Assembly: GCA_041441915.1 (NCBI GenBank)
Contig: JASDRS010000017.1
Coordinates: 1-64,000 of the forward strand
DNA from: UBA10365 sp041441915
Lineage (GTDB): Bacteria > Pseudomonadota > Alphaproteobacteria > Rhodobacterales > Rhodobacteraceae
Direction of reading: 5' to 3'
Length of the DNA stretch: 64,000 nucleotides
Part shown: piece after piece, positions 43,436-51,780 of the stretch
Position numbering within the stretch: the stretch's first letter is position 1
Layout: each line of letters begins with the position of its first letter
Made by a program: the position numbers and the translations under genes
Notes under the pieces: generated by a model
The model's input: the letters and a program-made list of their open reading frames with translations, nothing else
Told to the model about the DNA's origin: nothing
The model's database searches: none

Positions 43436-44538
43436 TCCATATGGCCCGACTTATCGCGTTTCGCGGCAAGATAGGCCGCATTTTCTACCGTAGCCCCCAC
43501 GTGCAGGGGCACGCGCTCGATTACGCGTATGCCTTGTGCCTGCATCATGTTGATTTTCTGGGGATTATTGGTCATTAAACGCAAAGCTCCAAAGCCCATT
43601 TGCAGCAATATTGAAGCGCCGAGACGAAAGTCGCGCTCATCATCCTCGAACCCTAAGCGGTGATTGGCTTCGACCGTGTCAAAGCCCTGCTCTTGCAGCG
43701 CATAGGCGCGCATCTTGTTGGCAAGGCCGATGCCGCGCCCCTCTTGGTTTAGATATACAAGCACACCTTCGCCTGCTTGCCCCATGGCGTGAAGCGCGGC
43801 ATGCAGTTGTGGCCCACAGTCACATTTAAGAGATCCCAAAACATCGCCCGTAAAACAAGCCGAATGGATACGTGTGAGAAGGGGCTTATCGCGAGCGGGC
43901 TTGCCGATTTCAATCGCATAATGTTCTTGCCCACCATCGGGCTTGCGAAACACATGTAGCCTCCCCACTTTTGCCAAGCGCATGGGCAAGCGCGCGGCCA
44001 CAATATTTTGGAGCACTTGCGAGCTTTGCAGCGCTAAAAGACTTGGGGCCAGTTCTAAAAGACTTAAGGAATGGGTCAAAGAAAAATCTGCGGCCCTCGG
44101 ATAGCGGGGCGATGGTTTCAAATCCACCGCGACGATGGCGGGCAAAAGCTCGGCTGATTTGACTAGTTGCAGTCCCAAGCGATAAAGCGCGGGATCCGTG
44201 CCGCGCGCGACGCGAAAGGGGCCCTTGAGGGGAGCGTTTAAATCCTTGGCCGGATTGGCAACCGAAGCTAACCATGAAAGTGGCACCTCAGTTGGCACCG
44301 CAAAACGGGCTAGATCGCCGTCATAAACTGAAAGTTTTAAAGTCTCAGCCCTCCGCGCCGTAACTGCCATGACCACACCGCTCAAGGCGCGCAAATCGGC
44401 CAATCGCCTTGGGCTGAGGCTTTCTACCGCACAGATCAATAATGCCCGCGGCCCATCACAAAGTACCAAAGGTATGCCCATGCGCAAATCAGATCGCGCG
44501 CGGTTGATCCATTCGTGGATGCTTGGTGCAAAGGTCAT
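43432..44538 (-). CDS. ribA: GTP cyclohydrolase II with long N-terminal domain
   Basis: GTP cyclohydrolase II opens GTP to start riboflavin synthesis. The C-terminal half (about 185-368) is the enzyme: zinc cysteines C228, C239 and C241 have the E. coli spacing (54/65/67), with YLNQEGRGIGLANKMRAY and MTNNPQK. The first 180 residues are not in E. coli RibA (about 196 residues). They occupy the place of a DHBP synthase domain in fused RibBA proteins but lack its acidic metal motif as far as I can see. Chain length 368. The next gene, a YkuD protein, is translationally coupled. Confidence 0.92.
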   Translation of the reverse strand: MTFAPSIHEWINRARSDLRMGIPLVLCDGPRALLICAVESLSPRRLADLRALSGVVMAVTARRAETLKLSVYDGDLARFAVPTEVPLSWLASVANPAKDLNAPLKGPFRVARGTDPALYRLGLQLVKSAELLPAIVAVDLKPSPRYPRAADFSLTHSLSLLELAPSLLALQSSQVLQNIVAARLPMRLAKVGRLHVFRKPDGGQEHYAIEIGKPARDKPLLTRIHSACFTGDVLGSLKCDCGPQLHAALHAMGQAGEGVLVYLNQEGRGIGLANKMRAYALQEQGFDTVEANHRLGFEDDERDFRLGASILLQMGFGALRLMTNNPQKINMMQAQGIRVIERVPLHVGATVENAAYLAAKRDKSGHME

Positions 44539-44683
44539 TTCGACTACTCCTGCCTCTACCTAATACGGCGCGCAGGAAATTGAAACATATCGTCGATTTT
44601 TGACACGAGAGCGTGATCTTCTTGCAGCAAATCTTGCGCCTCGCCCCAAAACCGCCCATGTTGAAACTGGCACGGAGGATCCC

Positions 44684-45373
44684 ATGGCAAATCAACGCAG
44701 AATTCTATTGGTCGATGACGATGATGACCTGCGCGAGGCTTTGGCCGAGCAACTGACCCTAACCCAAGATTTTATAGTGGCCGAAGCTATTTCAGGCGCA
44801 AGTGCCTTAGGTGCGATTAAGGGACAAATTTTTGATCTTATTTTGTTGGACGTAGGCCTTCCCGACACTGATGGACGCGAACTTTGCCGAATGATTCGCA
44901 AGCAGGGCGTGAAATGCCCTATTGTGATGCTAACGGGCTATGATACTGATGCCGACACAATCTATGGGCTTGATGTGGGCGCTAATGATTATGTTGCAAA
45001 ACCATTCAAGTTTCCTGTACTTTTGGCTCGTTTGCGGGTGCAAATCCGCCAACATGAACAGTCAGAAGTCGCGATCTTTTCGCTTGCCCATTACACTTTT
45101 TATCCGGCCCAAAAGCTGCTGCTTGACCCTGAGAACAAAAAACTGCGCCTAACAGAAAAAGAAACAAATATTTTGAAATATCTATACCGTGCGGGCCCAA
45201 ATGTGGTGCCCCGTGATGAACTTTTGCACGAGGTTTGGGGTTATAACGCAGGGGTGACCACCCATACGCTGGAAACCCATATCTACCGCTTGCGCCAAAA
45301 GATTGAGCCCGATACGTCGAAGGCTCAGATTTTGGTAACTGAGCCAGGGGGCTATCGGCTATCGGCTTCGTAG
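44684..45373 (+). CDS. OmpR-family response regulator (CenR-like)
   Basis: The 229-residue protein has a receiver domain with the acidic cluster DDDDD (11-15), phosphoacceptor D56 in DLILLDVGLP, the T in MLTGYD and K in DYVAKPF. A winged helix follows, ending TLETHIYRLRQKIEP and VTEPGGYRL. The C-terminal end and position beside xth resemble CenR, an envelope regulator essential in several alphaproteobacteria; this is from memory of the family. No kinase is adjacent. The ATG at 44684 has GGAGG upstream. A good terminator follows. Confidence 0.88.
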   Translation: MANQRRILLVDDDDDLREALAEQLTLTQDFIVAEAISGASALGAIKGQIFDLILLDVGLPDTDGRELCRMIRKQGVKCPIVMLTGYDTDADTIYGLDVGANDYVAKPFKFPVLLARLRVQIRQHEQSEVAIFSLAHYTFYPAQKLLLDPENKKLRLTEKETNILKYLYRAGPNVVPRDELLHEVWGYNAGVTTHTLETHIYRLRQKIEPDTSKAQILVTEPGGYRLSAS

Positions 45374-45393
45374 TGCCAATTATTTGATAATCT

Positions 45394-45420
45394 AAGGGCC
45401 GATCTTCGGCCTTTATTTTT
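45394..45420 (+). terminator. Rho-independent terminator after the response regulator
   Basis: AAGGGCCGA pairs with TCGGCCTTT around a three-base loop (TCT), nine pairs with one G-T, followed by ATTTTTT. It lies 21 bases after the response-regulator stop and before xth. Confidence 0.88.
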
Positions 45421-45462
45421 TGGGCGTGCTTTGCTAGATACGGCTAAGTAAAAGGAACTCAG

Positions 45463-46251
45463 ATGCGCTTTTCACTAGCGACTTGGAACATCAACTCTAT
45501 TCGTCTGCGCGAAAATATGGTTGCAGATTTGATGCGCCAAGAGCATCCGGATATTTTGTGCTTGCAAGAATGCAAAAGCCCAGTTGAGAAAATTCCACTA
45601 GAACTTTTTGCCAGTCTTGGCTACTCGCACTTTGTGGCGCGCGGGCAAAAAAGCTATAATGGTGTGGCTATTTTTAGCAAAATTCCGCTTGAAGATGCCG
45701 GCGGGATGGATTTTGCCAACCTAGACCATGCCCGCCATGTGGCTGCGCGCCTGCCAAATGGCGTGACCATTCACAATTTTTATGTGCCTGCAGGTGGTGA
45801 TGAACCCAACCGTAATGTAAATGAAAAATTTGGTCAAAAGTTGGACTATCTGGCCGAAATGCGTGATTATTTTGCGATCACGCGGCCGCAAAAATCAATT
45901 TTGGTTGGTGATCTTAACATCGCACTGCGCGCAGATGATGTGTGGAGCCATAAGAGCCTTTTGAAAATTGTTTCGCACACTCCGATCGAGGTTGACCACC
46001 TAACTCAAGTCATGCAGGCAGGCAATTTTATAGATGTAACGCGGCAAGATATTCCTGAAGGCCAGCTTTATTCTTGGTGGTCTTATCGCTCAGCTGAATG
46101 GGACCGCGCCGACAAAGGGCGCAGGCTTGATCACATTTGGGCCACGAATGATATAGCCCTCCAGGCCCATTCAAGCCGGATTTTGCGCGCGGCCCGCGGT
46201 TGGATACAACCCTCAGACCATGCACCTGTGTTTGCAAGCTTTGATCTTTAG
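45463..46251 (+). CDS. xth: Exodeoxyribonuclease III (Xth)
   Basis: This AP endonuclease and 3'-5' exonuclease of base-excision repair has 262 residues. Active-site motifs are in place: TWNINSIRLR, LQECKSP (metal glutamate), VGDLNIALRADDVW, RRLDHIWATN and SDHAPVFASF. The start MRFSLATWNINS is standard and AAAGGAAC lies upstream. It stands between two clear transcription boundaries. Confidence 0.95.
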   Translation: MRFSLATWNINSIRLRENMVADLMRQEHPDILCLQECKSPVEKIPLELFASLGYSHFVARGQKSYNGVAIFSKIPLEDAGGMDFANLDHARHVAARLPNGVTIHNFYVPAGGDEPNRNVNEKFGQKLDYLAEMRDYFAITRPQKSILVGDLNIALRADDVWSHKSLLKIVSHTPIEVDHLTQVMQAGNFIDVTRQDIPEGQLYSWWSYRSAEWDRADKGRRLDHIWATNDIALQAHSSRILRAARGWIQPSDHAPVFASFDL

Positions 46252-46331
46252 TGCTTTTTTATAGGTGCATGATTGATCTTGGAATTTTATCAAAGCACCC
46301 CATATAATGAAATAATTTTGATGAGGATATA

Positions 46332-47246
46332 ATGTTCGGTCTGACCCCCCCTTCTCCGCCAGCCAATGCTACTAAAAGTCAATATATCAAAGAAGGCACC
46401 GATGCTGACTTTATGATAGATGTTATAGAAGCCAGCCGCGAAGCGCCAGTAATTGTAGACTTTTGGGCGCCATGGTGTGGCCCGTGCAAAACTTTGGGCC
46501 CCATGCTGGAAACGGCGGTTGATGCTGCCGGCGGCAAAGTGCGCATGGTGAAAATCGATATAGAGCAGCACCAAGCAATTGCTGCACAATTGAAGGTACA
46601 GTCTATCCCGATGGTTTTCGCCTTTTTTGGCGGCAAACCGGTTGATGGCTTTCAAGGTGCGCAGTCTGGTTCTGAAATAAAAGCCTTTGTTGATCGTTTG
46701 TCTGTGCTTGCCAGCGATGGTGGTTTGGCCGAAGCATTGGTGGCGGCCGAAGCCATGTTGGCAGATGGTGCGGTTCTTGATGCGGCCGAAACCTTTGCTG
46801 CAATTTTCGAAGAAGATCCTCGCTCGGCCGCCGCTTACGCCGGTATGCTGCGGGCTTATATCGTCTTGCCTGATTTAGATCGTGTGGCCACTTTGCTTGA
46901 CGCTGTGCCCGCCGACCTAACCAAAGCTAAAGAGATCGAGGCCGCTCGAGCGCAATATGAACTGGCGCTGCAAGCGCTTTCTGTGGGCCCCGAAGCCGAG
47001 TTACACGCGGCAGTGGAAGCTGATCCCAATGATATGCAAGCGCGTTTTGATTTGGCCTTGGCTCTTTATGCTGCAGCAAAGATTGACGAAGCTGTTGACG
47101 GCTTTCTTGAGATTTTCCGCCGTGATTGTGAGTGGAATGATGGTGCTGCTAAGGCGCAGCTGGCAATTATTTTTGAAGCCCTCCCTACCCAAGACCCCAT
47201 CGCATTGCGGGGGCGGCGACGGTTGTCGTCGATGATCTTTGTGTAG
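46332..47246 (+). CDS. YbbN-type thioredoxin with TPR-like tail (CnoX-like)
   Basis: The 304-residue protein has a thioredoxin domain (about 20-130) with an intact CGPC (C49-C52 in DFWAPWCGPCKTLGP) and IPMVFAFFGGKPVDGFQG. A helical C-terminal region (about 130-304) of TPR-like repeats follows, e.g. DPNDMQARFDLALALYAAAK. This is the YbbN/CnoX layout, a holdase that guards proteins under oxidative stress. E. coli CnoX has SxxC instead of CGPC, so this form may be redox-active. A LON-domain protein follows 36 bases later. Confidence 0.92.
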   Translation: MFGLTPPSPPANATKSQYIKEGTDADFMIDVIEASREAPVIVDFWAPWCGPCKTLGPMLETAVDAAGGKVRMVKIDIEQHQAIAAQLKVQSIPMVFAFFGGKPVDGFQGAQSGSEIKAFVDRLSVLASDGGLAEALVAAEAMLADGAVLDAAETFAAIFEEDPRSAAAYAGMLRAYIVLPDLDRVATLLDAVPADLTKAKEIEAARAQYELALQALSVGPEAELHAAVEADPNDMQARFDLALALYAAAKIDEAVDGFLEIFRRDCEWNDGAAKAQLAIIFEALPTQDPIALRGRRRLSSMIFV

Positions 47247-47282
47247 GCTTGTCAAAGCGCAGATGAACCCTAGGTGCAACGC

Positions 47283-47927
47283 ATGACAAAAACTGCCAAT
47301 CTGCCACAGATCATACCGATTTTCCCCCTGTCTGGGGCCATGATTTTGCCGCGAGCAAGAATGCCTTTGCATGTTTTCGAACCGAGGTATCTGGCGATGA
47401 TCGAAGATGTGATGAAGTCACAACATAGGCTTTTGGGAGTGGTACAGCCGCGCGACGTGCCTGATGGAACTGAGGCGCGATTGCAATCTATTGGTTGCGC
47501 GGGGCGTTTGACCGGATTTTCTGAAACTGAAGATGGCCGTTATATGATCACGCTTACGGGCGTCTCGCGGTTTCGCTTGGGCGGCGAAATAGAAGGATTT
47601 ACACCTTATCAGCGCTTTCAGGTTGATTTTTCTCCATTTTCTCGAGATTTGGGCCAAGTGGAAGAAGACTATAATTTTGACCGTGCTCCCTTTTGGATCC
47701 TGTTGAAACGCTATTTTAAAGTGATGGATCTGGATTCGGATTGGCAGAATATGAAGGATGCCGAGCCAGAGCTTTTGATAAATGCGCTCTCTATGCTTTG
47801 CCCTTTTCCTACTGAAGAAAAACAAGCTCTTCTTGAAGCACTTTCTTTGGCGACCAGGCGCGAAACCTTGGTGACTTTGATGAAATTTGCCCTGCATGTG
47901 GGTCAAAACGACGAGCCGATGCAATGA
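47283..47927 (+). CDS. LON substrate-binding domain protein
   Basis: The 214-residue protein is a stand-alone LON N-terminal domain: IPIFPLSGAMILPRARMPLH, VFEPRYLAMIEDVM, then beta-strand blocks and a C-terminal helix bundle. There is no ATPase or protease domain. Such proteins are widespread; their role is unclear, possibly protein quality control, which fits the upstream YbbN gene. The ATG at 47283 is preferred to the frame three codons upstream. Trm112-like gene overlaps its stop (ATGA). Confidence 0.9.
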   Translation: MTKTANLPQIIPIFPLSGAMILPRARMPLHVFEPRYLAMIEDVMKSQHRLLGVVQPRDVPDGTEARLQSIGCAGRLTGFSETEDGRYMITLTGVSRFRLGGEIEGFTPYQRFQVDFSPFSRDLGQVEEDYNFDRAPFWILLKRYFKVMDLDSDWQNMKDAEPELLINALSMLCPFPTEEKQALLEALSLATRRETLVTLMKFALHVGQNDEPMQ

Positions 47928-48115
47928 AGCAAAATGACCACGAACGCCCTGCTTTTGATCGACGGATGCTTGAAGCCTTGGTTTGCCCTCTTACTCACGG
48001 TAATTTGACATATGGTGCAAACGAAAATCAGTTAGTGTCAAAATCTGCAGGACTAGCCTTTCCAGTGCGTGATGGTATTCCGATCATGCTCCCCAGCGAA
48101 GCGACCAAGCTCTAG
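47924..48115 (+). CDS. Trm112/YcaR-family protein
   Basis: A 63-residue protein with MLEALVCPLTHGNLTY, SKSAGLAFPVRDGIPIML, the family pattern. Eukaryotic Trm112 activates several methyltransferases; bacterial members such as YcaR have no settled role. Overlap with the LON-domain gene implies coupling, so YbbN, LON and Trm112-like form one operon. It is convergent with the ubiquinone hydroxylase. Confidence 0.9.
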   Translation: MKQNDHERPAFDRRMLEALVCPLTHGNLTYGANENQLVSKSAGLAFPVRDGIPIMLPSEATKL

Positions 48116-48116
48116 G

Positions 48117-49346
48117 CTAAAGGCACTTCCCGGTCATCAAAATTGGCAGGTCGCCCGTTAGGCCTGCGGCTTGGCGCATGAAGCTTTGGCGCAGTTTAGG
48201 CCAGTCATTTACTATGCCTAGCCCCAAGCTGCGCGCGGCGCGTAACATGGGGTTGGCGTTGGAAAAAAGTCGATTTATCCCATCCATTCCAAGCGCCACC
48301 ACAGTAGTGTCAAAGCGCCTCCAATTTTGATAACGCGCCAAAACATCGCGCGCGCCTAAGTCTTCGCCGCGTCTTTTAGCTAAAATAAGCACCTCGGCTA
48401 AAGCGGCTGCATCGCGCAAACCAAGGTTGAGCCCTTGCCCCGCGATCGGATGCACCCCATGCGCTGCATCGCCCACCAATGCCAGCCGACCTGCCACATA
48501 GCTTTGCGCAAGGCTAAGCGATAAAGGATAAGTAAACCTCGGTCCCGCCAAGGAAATATTGCCCAAAAAATCCCCAAAACGTGGAGCAAGGGCGGCCAGA
48601 TAATCACGGTCGCTTAGCGATTGAATGGCTATTGCGGTCGATCTTTCCTCGCTCCAAACAATTGAAGACATATGGTCCCCTACTAGGGGTAATATAGCCA
48701 AAGGGCCGGCGGGCATGAAATATTGATGCGCGATGCCGTTGTGGGGCAGGCTGTGGTGCAGTGCCGTAACCAAAGCGGTTTGGCCATAAGCCCAACCCTG
48801 CCTTTGAATATTGGCGCGCTCTGCTGTTGGGCTTTCACGCCCGTCACAGCCAATCAGCAAGCGACCGGCCAGACTTTGGCCTGTTGAAAGTTCAATGTGC
48901 ATGCGGTCGCTTGAAAGTATTTGCCCTGTGACCATCGTGCCCGACATTAAGTTGATGTTAGGATGCGCCACAATCGCGTTTAGAAAATTCGCATAAAGAT
49001 GGCGGTCTTCGACAATGAAGCCCATCGGGCCTTCTTCTATTTCGGCAGCGTCAAAGGTCAGAAAAAAGGGAGCCGCACCCTGGTCAGCAAGTCCGTCACT
49101 GACTTTAATTTGCAAAATTGGCTGCACCTTGGACGCCAAGCCGCTCCAAAGGCCCAAAGCTACTAAAAGCCGTTTTGACCCAGCCGCCAAAGCATAGGTG
49201 CGGCCATCAAAGCCTACATCAGCCCGCGCGGGGGCGGCGCGCGCATCGATTATTGTCACCGAAAGCCCATTTTGGGCAAGCGCCAAAGCCAGAGCAGAGC
49301 CATTCAATCCGCCGCCTGCTATCAAAATGTCACTGTCATATGTCAT
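48117..49346 (-). CDS. UbiH/UbiF/COQ6-family FAD monooxygenase
   Basis: The 409-residue aromatic-ring hydroxylase has the FAD motif ILIAGGGLNGSALALAL (GGGLNG at 11-16), a DG motif in IGCDGRESP, and GDAAHGVHPIAGQGLNLGL binding the FAD ribityl. Family members hydroxylate ubiquinone precursors; which ring position is not clear from sequence, and alphaproteobacteria may use one enzyme for several positions. The ATG at 49346 begins directly before the Rossmann strand; ATGs at 49370 or 49415 would extend it. Confidence 0.9.
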   Translation of the reverse strand: MTYDSDILIAGGGLNGSALALALAQNGLSVTIIDARAAPARADVGFDGRTYALAAGSKRLLVALGLWSGLASKVQPILQIKVSDGLADQGAAPFFLTFDAAEIEEGPMGFIVEDRHLYANFLNAIVAHPNINLMSGTMVTGQILSSDRMHIELSTGQSLAGRLLIGCDGRESPTAERANIQRQGWAYGQTALVTALHHSLPHNGIAHQYFMPAGPLAILPLVGDHMSSIVWSEERSTAIAIQSLSDRDYLAALAPRFGDFLGNISLAGPRFTYPLSLSLAQSYVAGRLALVGDAAHGVHPIAGQGLNLGLRDAAALAEVLILAKRRGEDLGARDVLARYQNWRRFDTTVVALGMDGINRLFSNANPMLRAARSLGLGIVNDWPKLRQSFMRQAAGLTGDLPILMTGKCL

Positions 49347-49446
49347 AAACTCAATATGGGGCTTCTTCATGGATTGTCCATGCGCTGATCTGCTGCTGGG
49401 ATTAATTATATGCAATAGTGCCCAACATTTTTAACCAGAGGGGCGC

Positions 49447-50495
49447 ATGGGCAATTATCGTTGGATGACAGCAGCAAATTTCAGCCGTGGGCAGCGCCTG
49501 CGAGCAGGGTTTGCAATTGCTTCAAGGCTGCGTGTCACAAGAGGATGCACAAGTTTTGATCTAAGCCACCCAACAAGGGCTAATATGTTTGGGCAAGGCC
49601 AATATGACCGAATTGGCCTGTTCTGGTTTGGGTCTTAATCCAAAAACAGCAATGCCGCCTTGTTTTAATTATAAAGATCGGGTGAATCGGGTCTGACACT
49701 GGCGGATCCGTTAGCATTCCTGCCGAGTGGAATTATCTTGTGGATCTTAAAACCACACCTGGACGCTTGTCGTTGGCAGGCGTGGTGCCGCTTTGCTTTT
49801 GTCGGTGCTAGATGGTACAAAATCTGCCGGTCTACGCGGTACGACCTTGGAAGGCGCGCGGCTTTTCGTCTCGAAAACTACGGCGGTGAATAATCTGCGC
49901 CCTGAAGTTGCTGTAGGATTTGACGCGGTGACCAAGCGGCTGCAACGGGCTGGCACTATTTTCACCGTGGTAGCATGCCGATAGTTACCGAGGTAACGGC
50001 GTTGGCATCTATCCTGTTCACGGCCAGGGCTTACCAAATCTGGAAATCTACCATTGAAGTACCGCCTGATAAAATGTTTACCCCCGTTTAGGCACGCTTT
50101 CGTTTTAGGGGAACCTTTTCTGTTGGTGATTGTGCATGTGCGTGGCACAGGCTTAATCATCTACTCGCTTTTGGGAAGGCCGAGGTCGCAAAATATGATG
50201 CTGTGATCTTGCCTGCTGCACCCATTTTGTCACCAAACTGGGAAAAACTGATCCAGCGATGACAATTGTTTTACTAGCGAAAATCTTTTTTCCGCGAAAC
50301 ACCTGCATTGGTAGTTTGTTTGACCTTTGTGCGGTAACTTTACCCATGGGCCAGCCTTCGTGCGGGATCAGTCTGATAGGATTACCTAATCAAGAGGAAC
50401 GGTTGCTGCGCCTTAGCGCCGCCACCGTGCGCGCTCTGGGGTGGTTTGAGATGTTTTTGACACTAGTGGATAAAATTTTACCCAGATGCCGATAG
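49447..50495 (+). pseudogene. Amidase-signature family protein, decayed
   Basis: Fragments in several frames match an amidase in order. The start is MGNYRWMTAANFSR, then after a deletion EDAQVLI, a stop, ATQQGLICLGKANMTELA and CSGLGLNPKTAMPP. After another gap follow DLKTTPGRLSLAGVVPLC, GLRGTTLEGARLFV and LRPEVAVGFDAVTKRLQRAG, then YDAVILPAAPILSP and MGQPSCGISLIGLPNQEERL. The Ser-Ser-Gly signature block (GGSSSGAA in relatives), which holds catalytic serine, is missing. Stops and shifts leave no working gene. Start and end are approximate. Confidence 0.85.
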
Positions 50496-50580
50496 ATTGC
50501 AGCGTTTTTCTAGACCTAAGCGATTTCATCAGCTATAGTTACTGAAACGGGGCGACATGATCCCGATCTATGAGGCATGA

Positions 50581-51777
50581 ATGGCAGTTCCACAGAGGTT
50601 TTCGAACCTGCCTGAATACGCGTTTCCGCGTTTGCGCGGGTTACTTGACGTACATTCAGCAGGTGGCAATCCTATATCGATGACCATCGGTGAGCCCCGT
50701 CACCCGATGCCCGACTTCGTTGGGCCTATTTTGGCGCAGTCTGTGGCGCAGTTTGGTCAATATCCAGCCAATGACGGTAGTCCTGAATTGCTAAATGCCA
50801 TTTGTGCTTGGATCGCGCGCCGCTACGCTGTAACTTTAGCTCAAAATCAGATCATAGCCCTGAACGGCACTCGTGAAGGGCTTTTTAACGCCACCATTGC
50901 ACTTTGCCCTGAAAAAAAAGCTGACAAGGTGCCTGCAATCTTGATTCCTAATCCCTTTTACCAAGTTTATGCCGTTGCTGCGCTTACGGCTGTGGCCGAA
51001 CCTGTCTATGTCAATGCCACTGCGCAGTCGGGTTATATGCCCGATTATGCAAGCCTGCCCAGTAACCTACTTGACCGCGTGACTATTGCTTATGTGTGCT
51101 CGCCTTCGAACCCTCAAGGGGCGGTGGCGTCGCGTGCCTTTTGGCGCGACTTGTTGGCCTTGGCAGAAAAGCATGATTTCACCATTTTCGCCGATGAATG
51201 TTACGCCGAAATTTGGCGAGCCGCCCCACCCGTGGGCGCGTTAGAGGTTGTGGCTGAAATGGGTGCTGACCCTGAACGGGTCTTTGCCTTTCATTCGCTT
51301 TCTAAGCGGTCAAACATGCCAGGGCTTAGATCAGGCTTTGTCGCAGGCGGAGCCAAAGGCATAGCCCAGATGCGCCAATTGCGTGCCTTTGCGGGTGCGC
51401 CTTTGCCCATGCCGTTGCAACTTGTGTCACGAGCCGCTTGGGAAGACGAAGCCCATGTGATTGCAAGCCGCCTGTTGTACCAGGAAAAATTTCGAATCGC
51501 GGATGGTATCTTTGCCAGTCTGCAGGGCTATGCAGGGCCAGAGGGCGGGTTTTTTCTTTGGCTGCCCGTTCCCGAAGGTTTGCCCAACGGCGAAGCCGCA
51601 GCTCTGAAACTGTGGCGCGAAACAGGTGTGCGGGTTTTACCTGGGGCCTACTTGTCGCGGGATACGGCTCAGGGAAACCCGGGCGACAACTATATTCGTG
51701 TGGCTCTTGTCGCGCCTAAAGACGAAATGCAAAGCGGGCTTTTCAAGCTGCGCGCTTGCCTTTATGATGAAGGATAA
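50581..51777 (+). CDS. Class I/II PLP aminotransferase
   Basis: This fold-type I aminotransferase has 398 residues. The PLP lysine is K242 in FHSLSKRSNMPGLRSGF, with SPSNPQG (174-180) and DECYAE (205-210) contacting the cofactor. The C-terminal GVRVLPGAYLSRD and NYIRVALVAP are conserved. It resembles N-succinyldiaminopimelate transaminases (DapC) in general layout, which would feed LysA and the cell wall, but an aspartate-type enzyme is also possible. ftsK starts three bases after its stop. Confidence 0.88.
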   Translation: MAVPQRFSNLPEYAFPRLRGLLDVHSAGGNPISMTIGEPRHPMPDFVGPILAQSVAQFGQYPANDGSPELLNAICAWIARRYAVTLAQNQIIALNGTREGLFNATIALCPEKKADKVPAILIPNPFYQVYAVAALTAVAEPVYVNATAQSGYMPDYASLPSNLLDRVTIAYVCSPSNPQGAVASRAFWRDLLALAEKHDFTIFADECYAEIWRAAPPVGALEVVAEMGADPERVFAFHSLSKRSNMPGLRSGFVAGGAKGIAQMRQLRAFAGAPLPMPLQLVSRAAWEDEAHVIASRLLYQEKFRIADGIFASLQGYAGPEGGFFLWLPVPEGLPNGEAAALKLWRETGVRVLPGAYLSRDTAQGNPGDNYIRVALVAPKDEMQSGLFKLRACLYDEG

Positions 51778-51780
51778 CCC

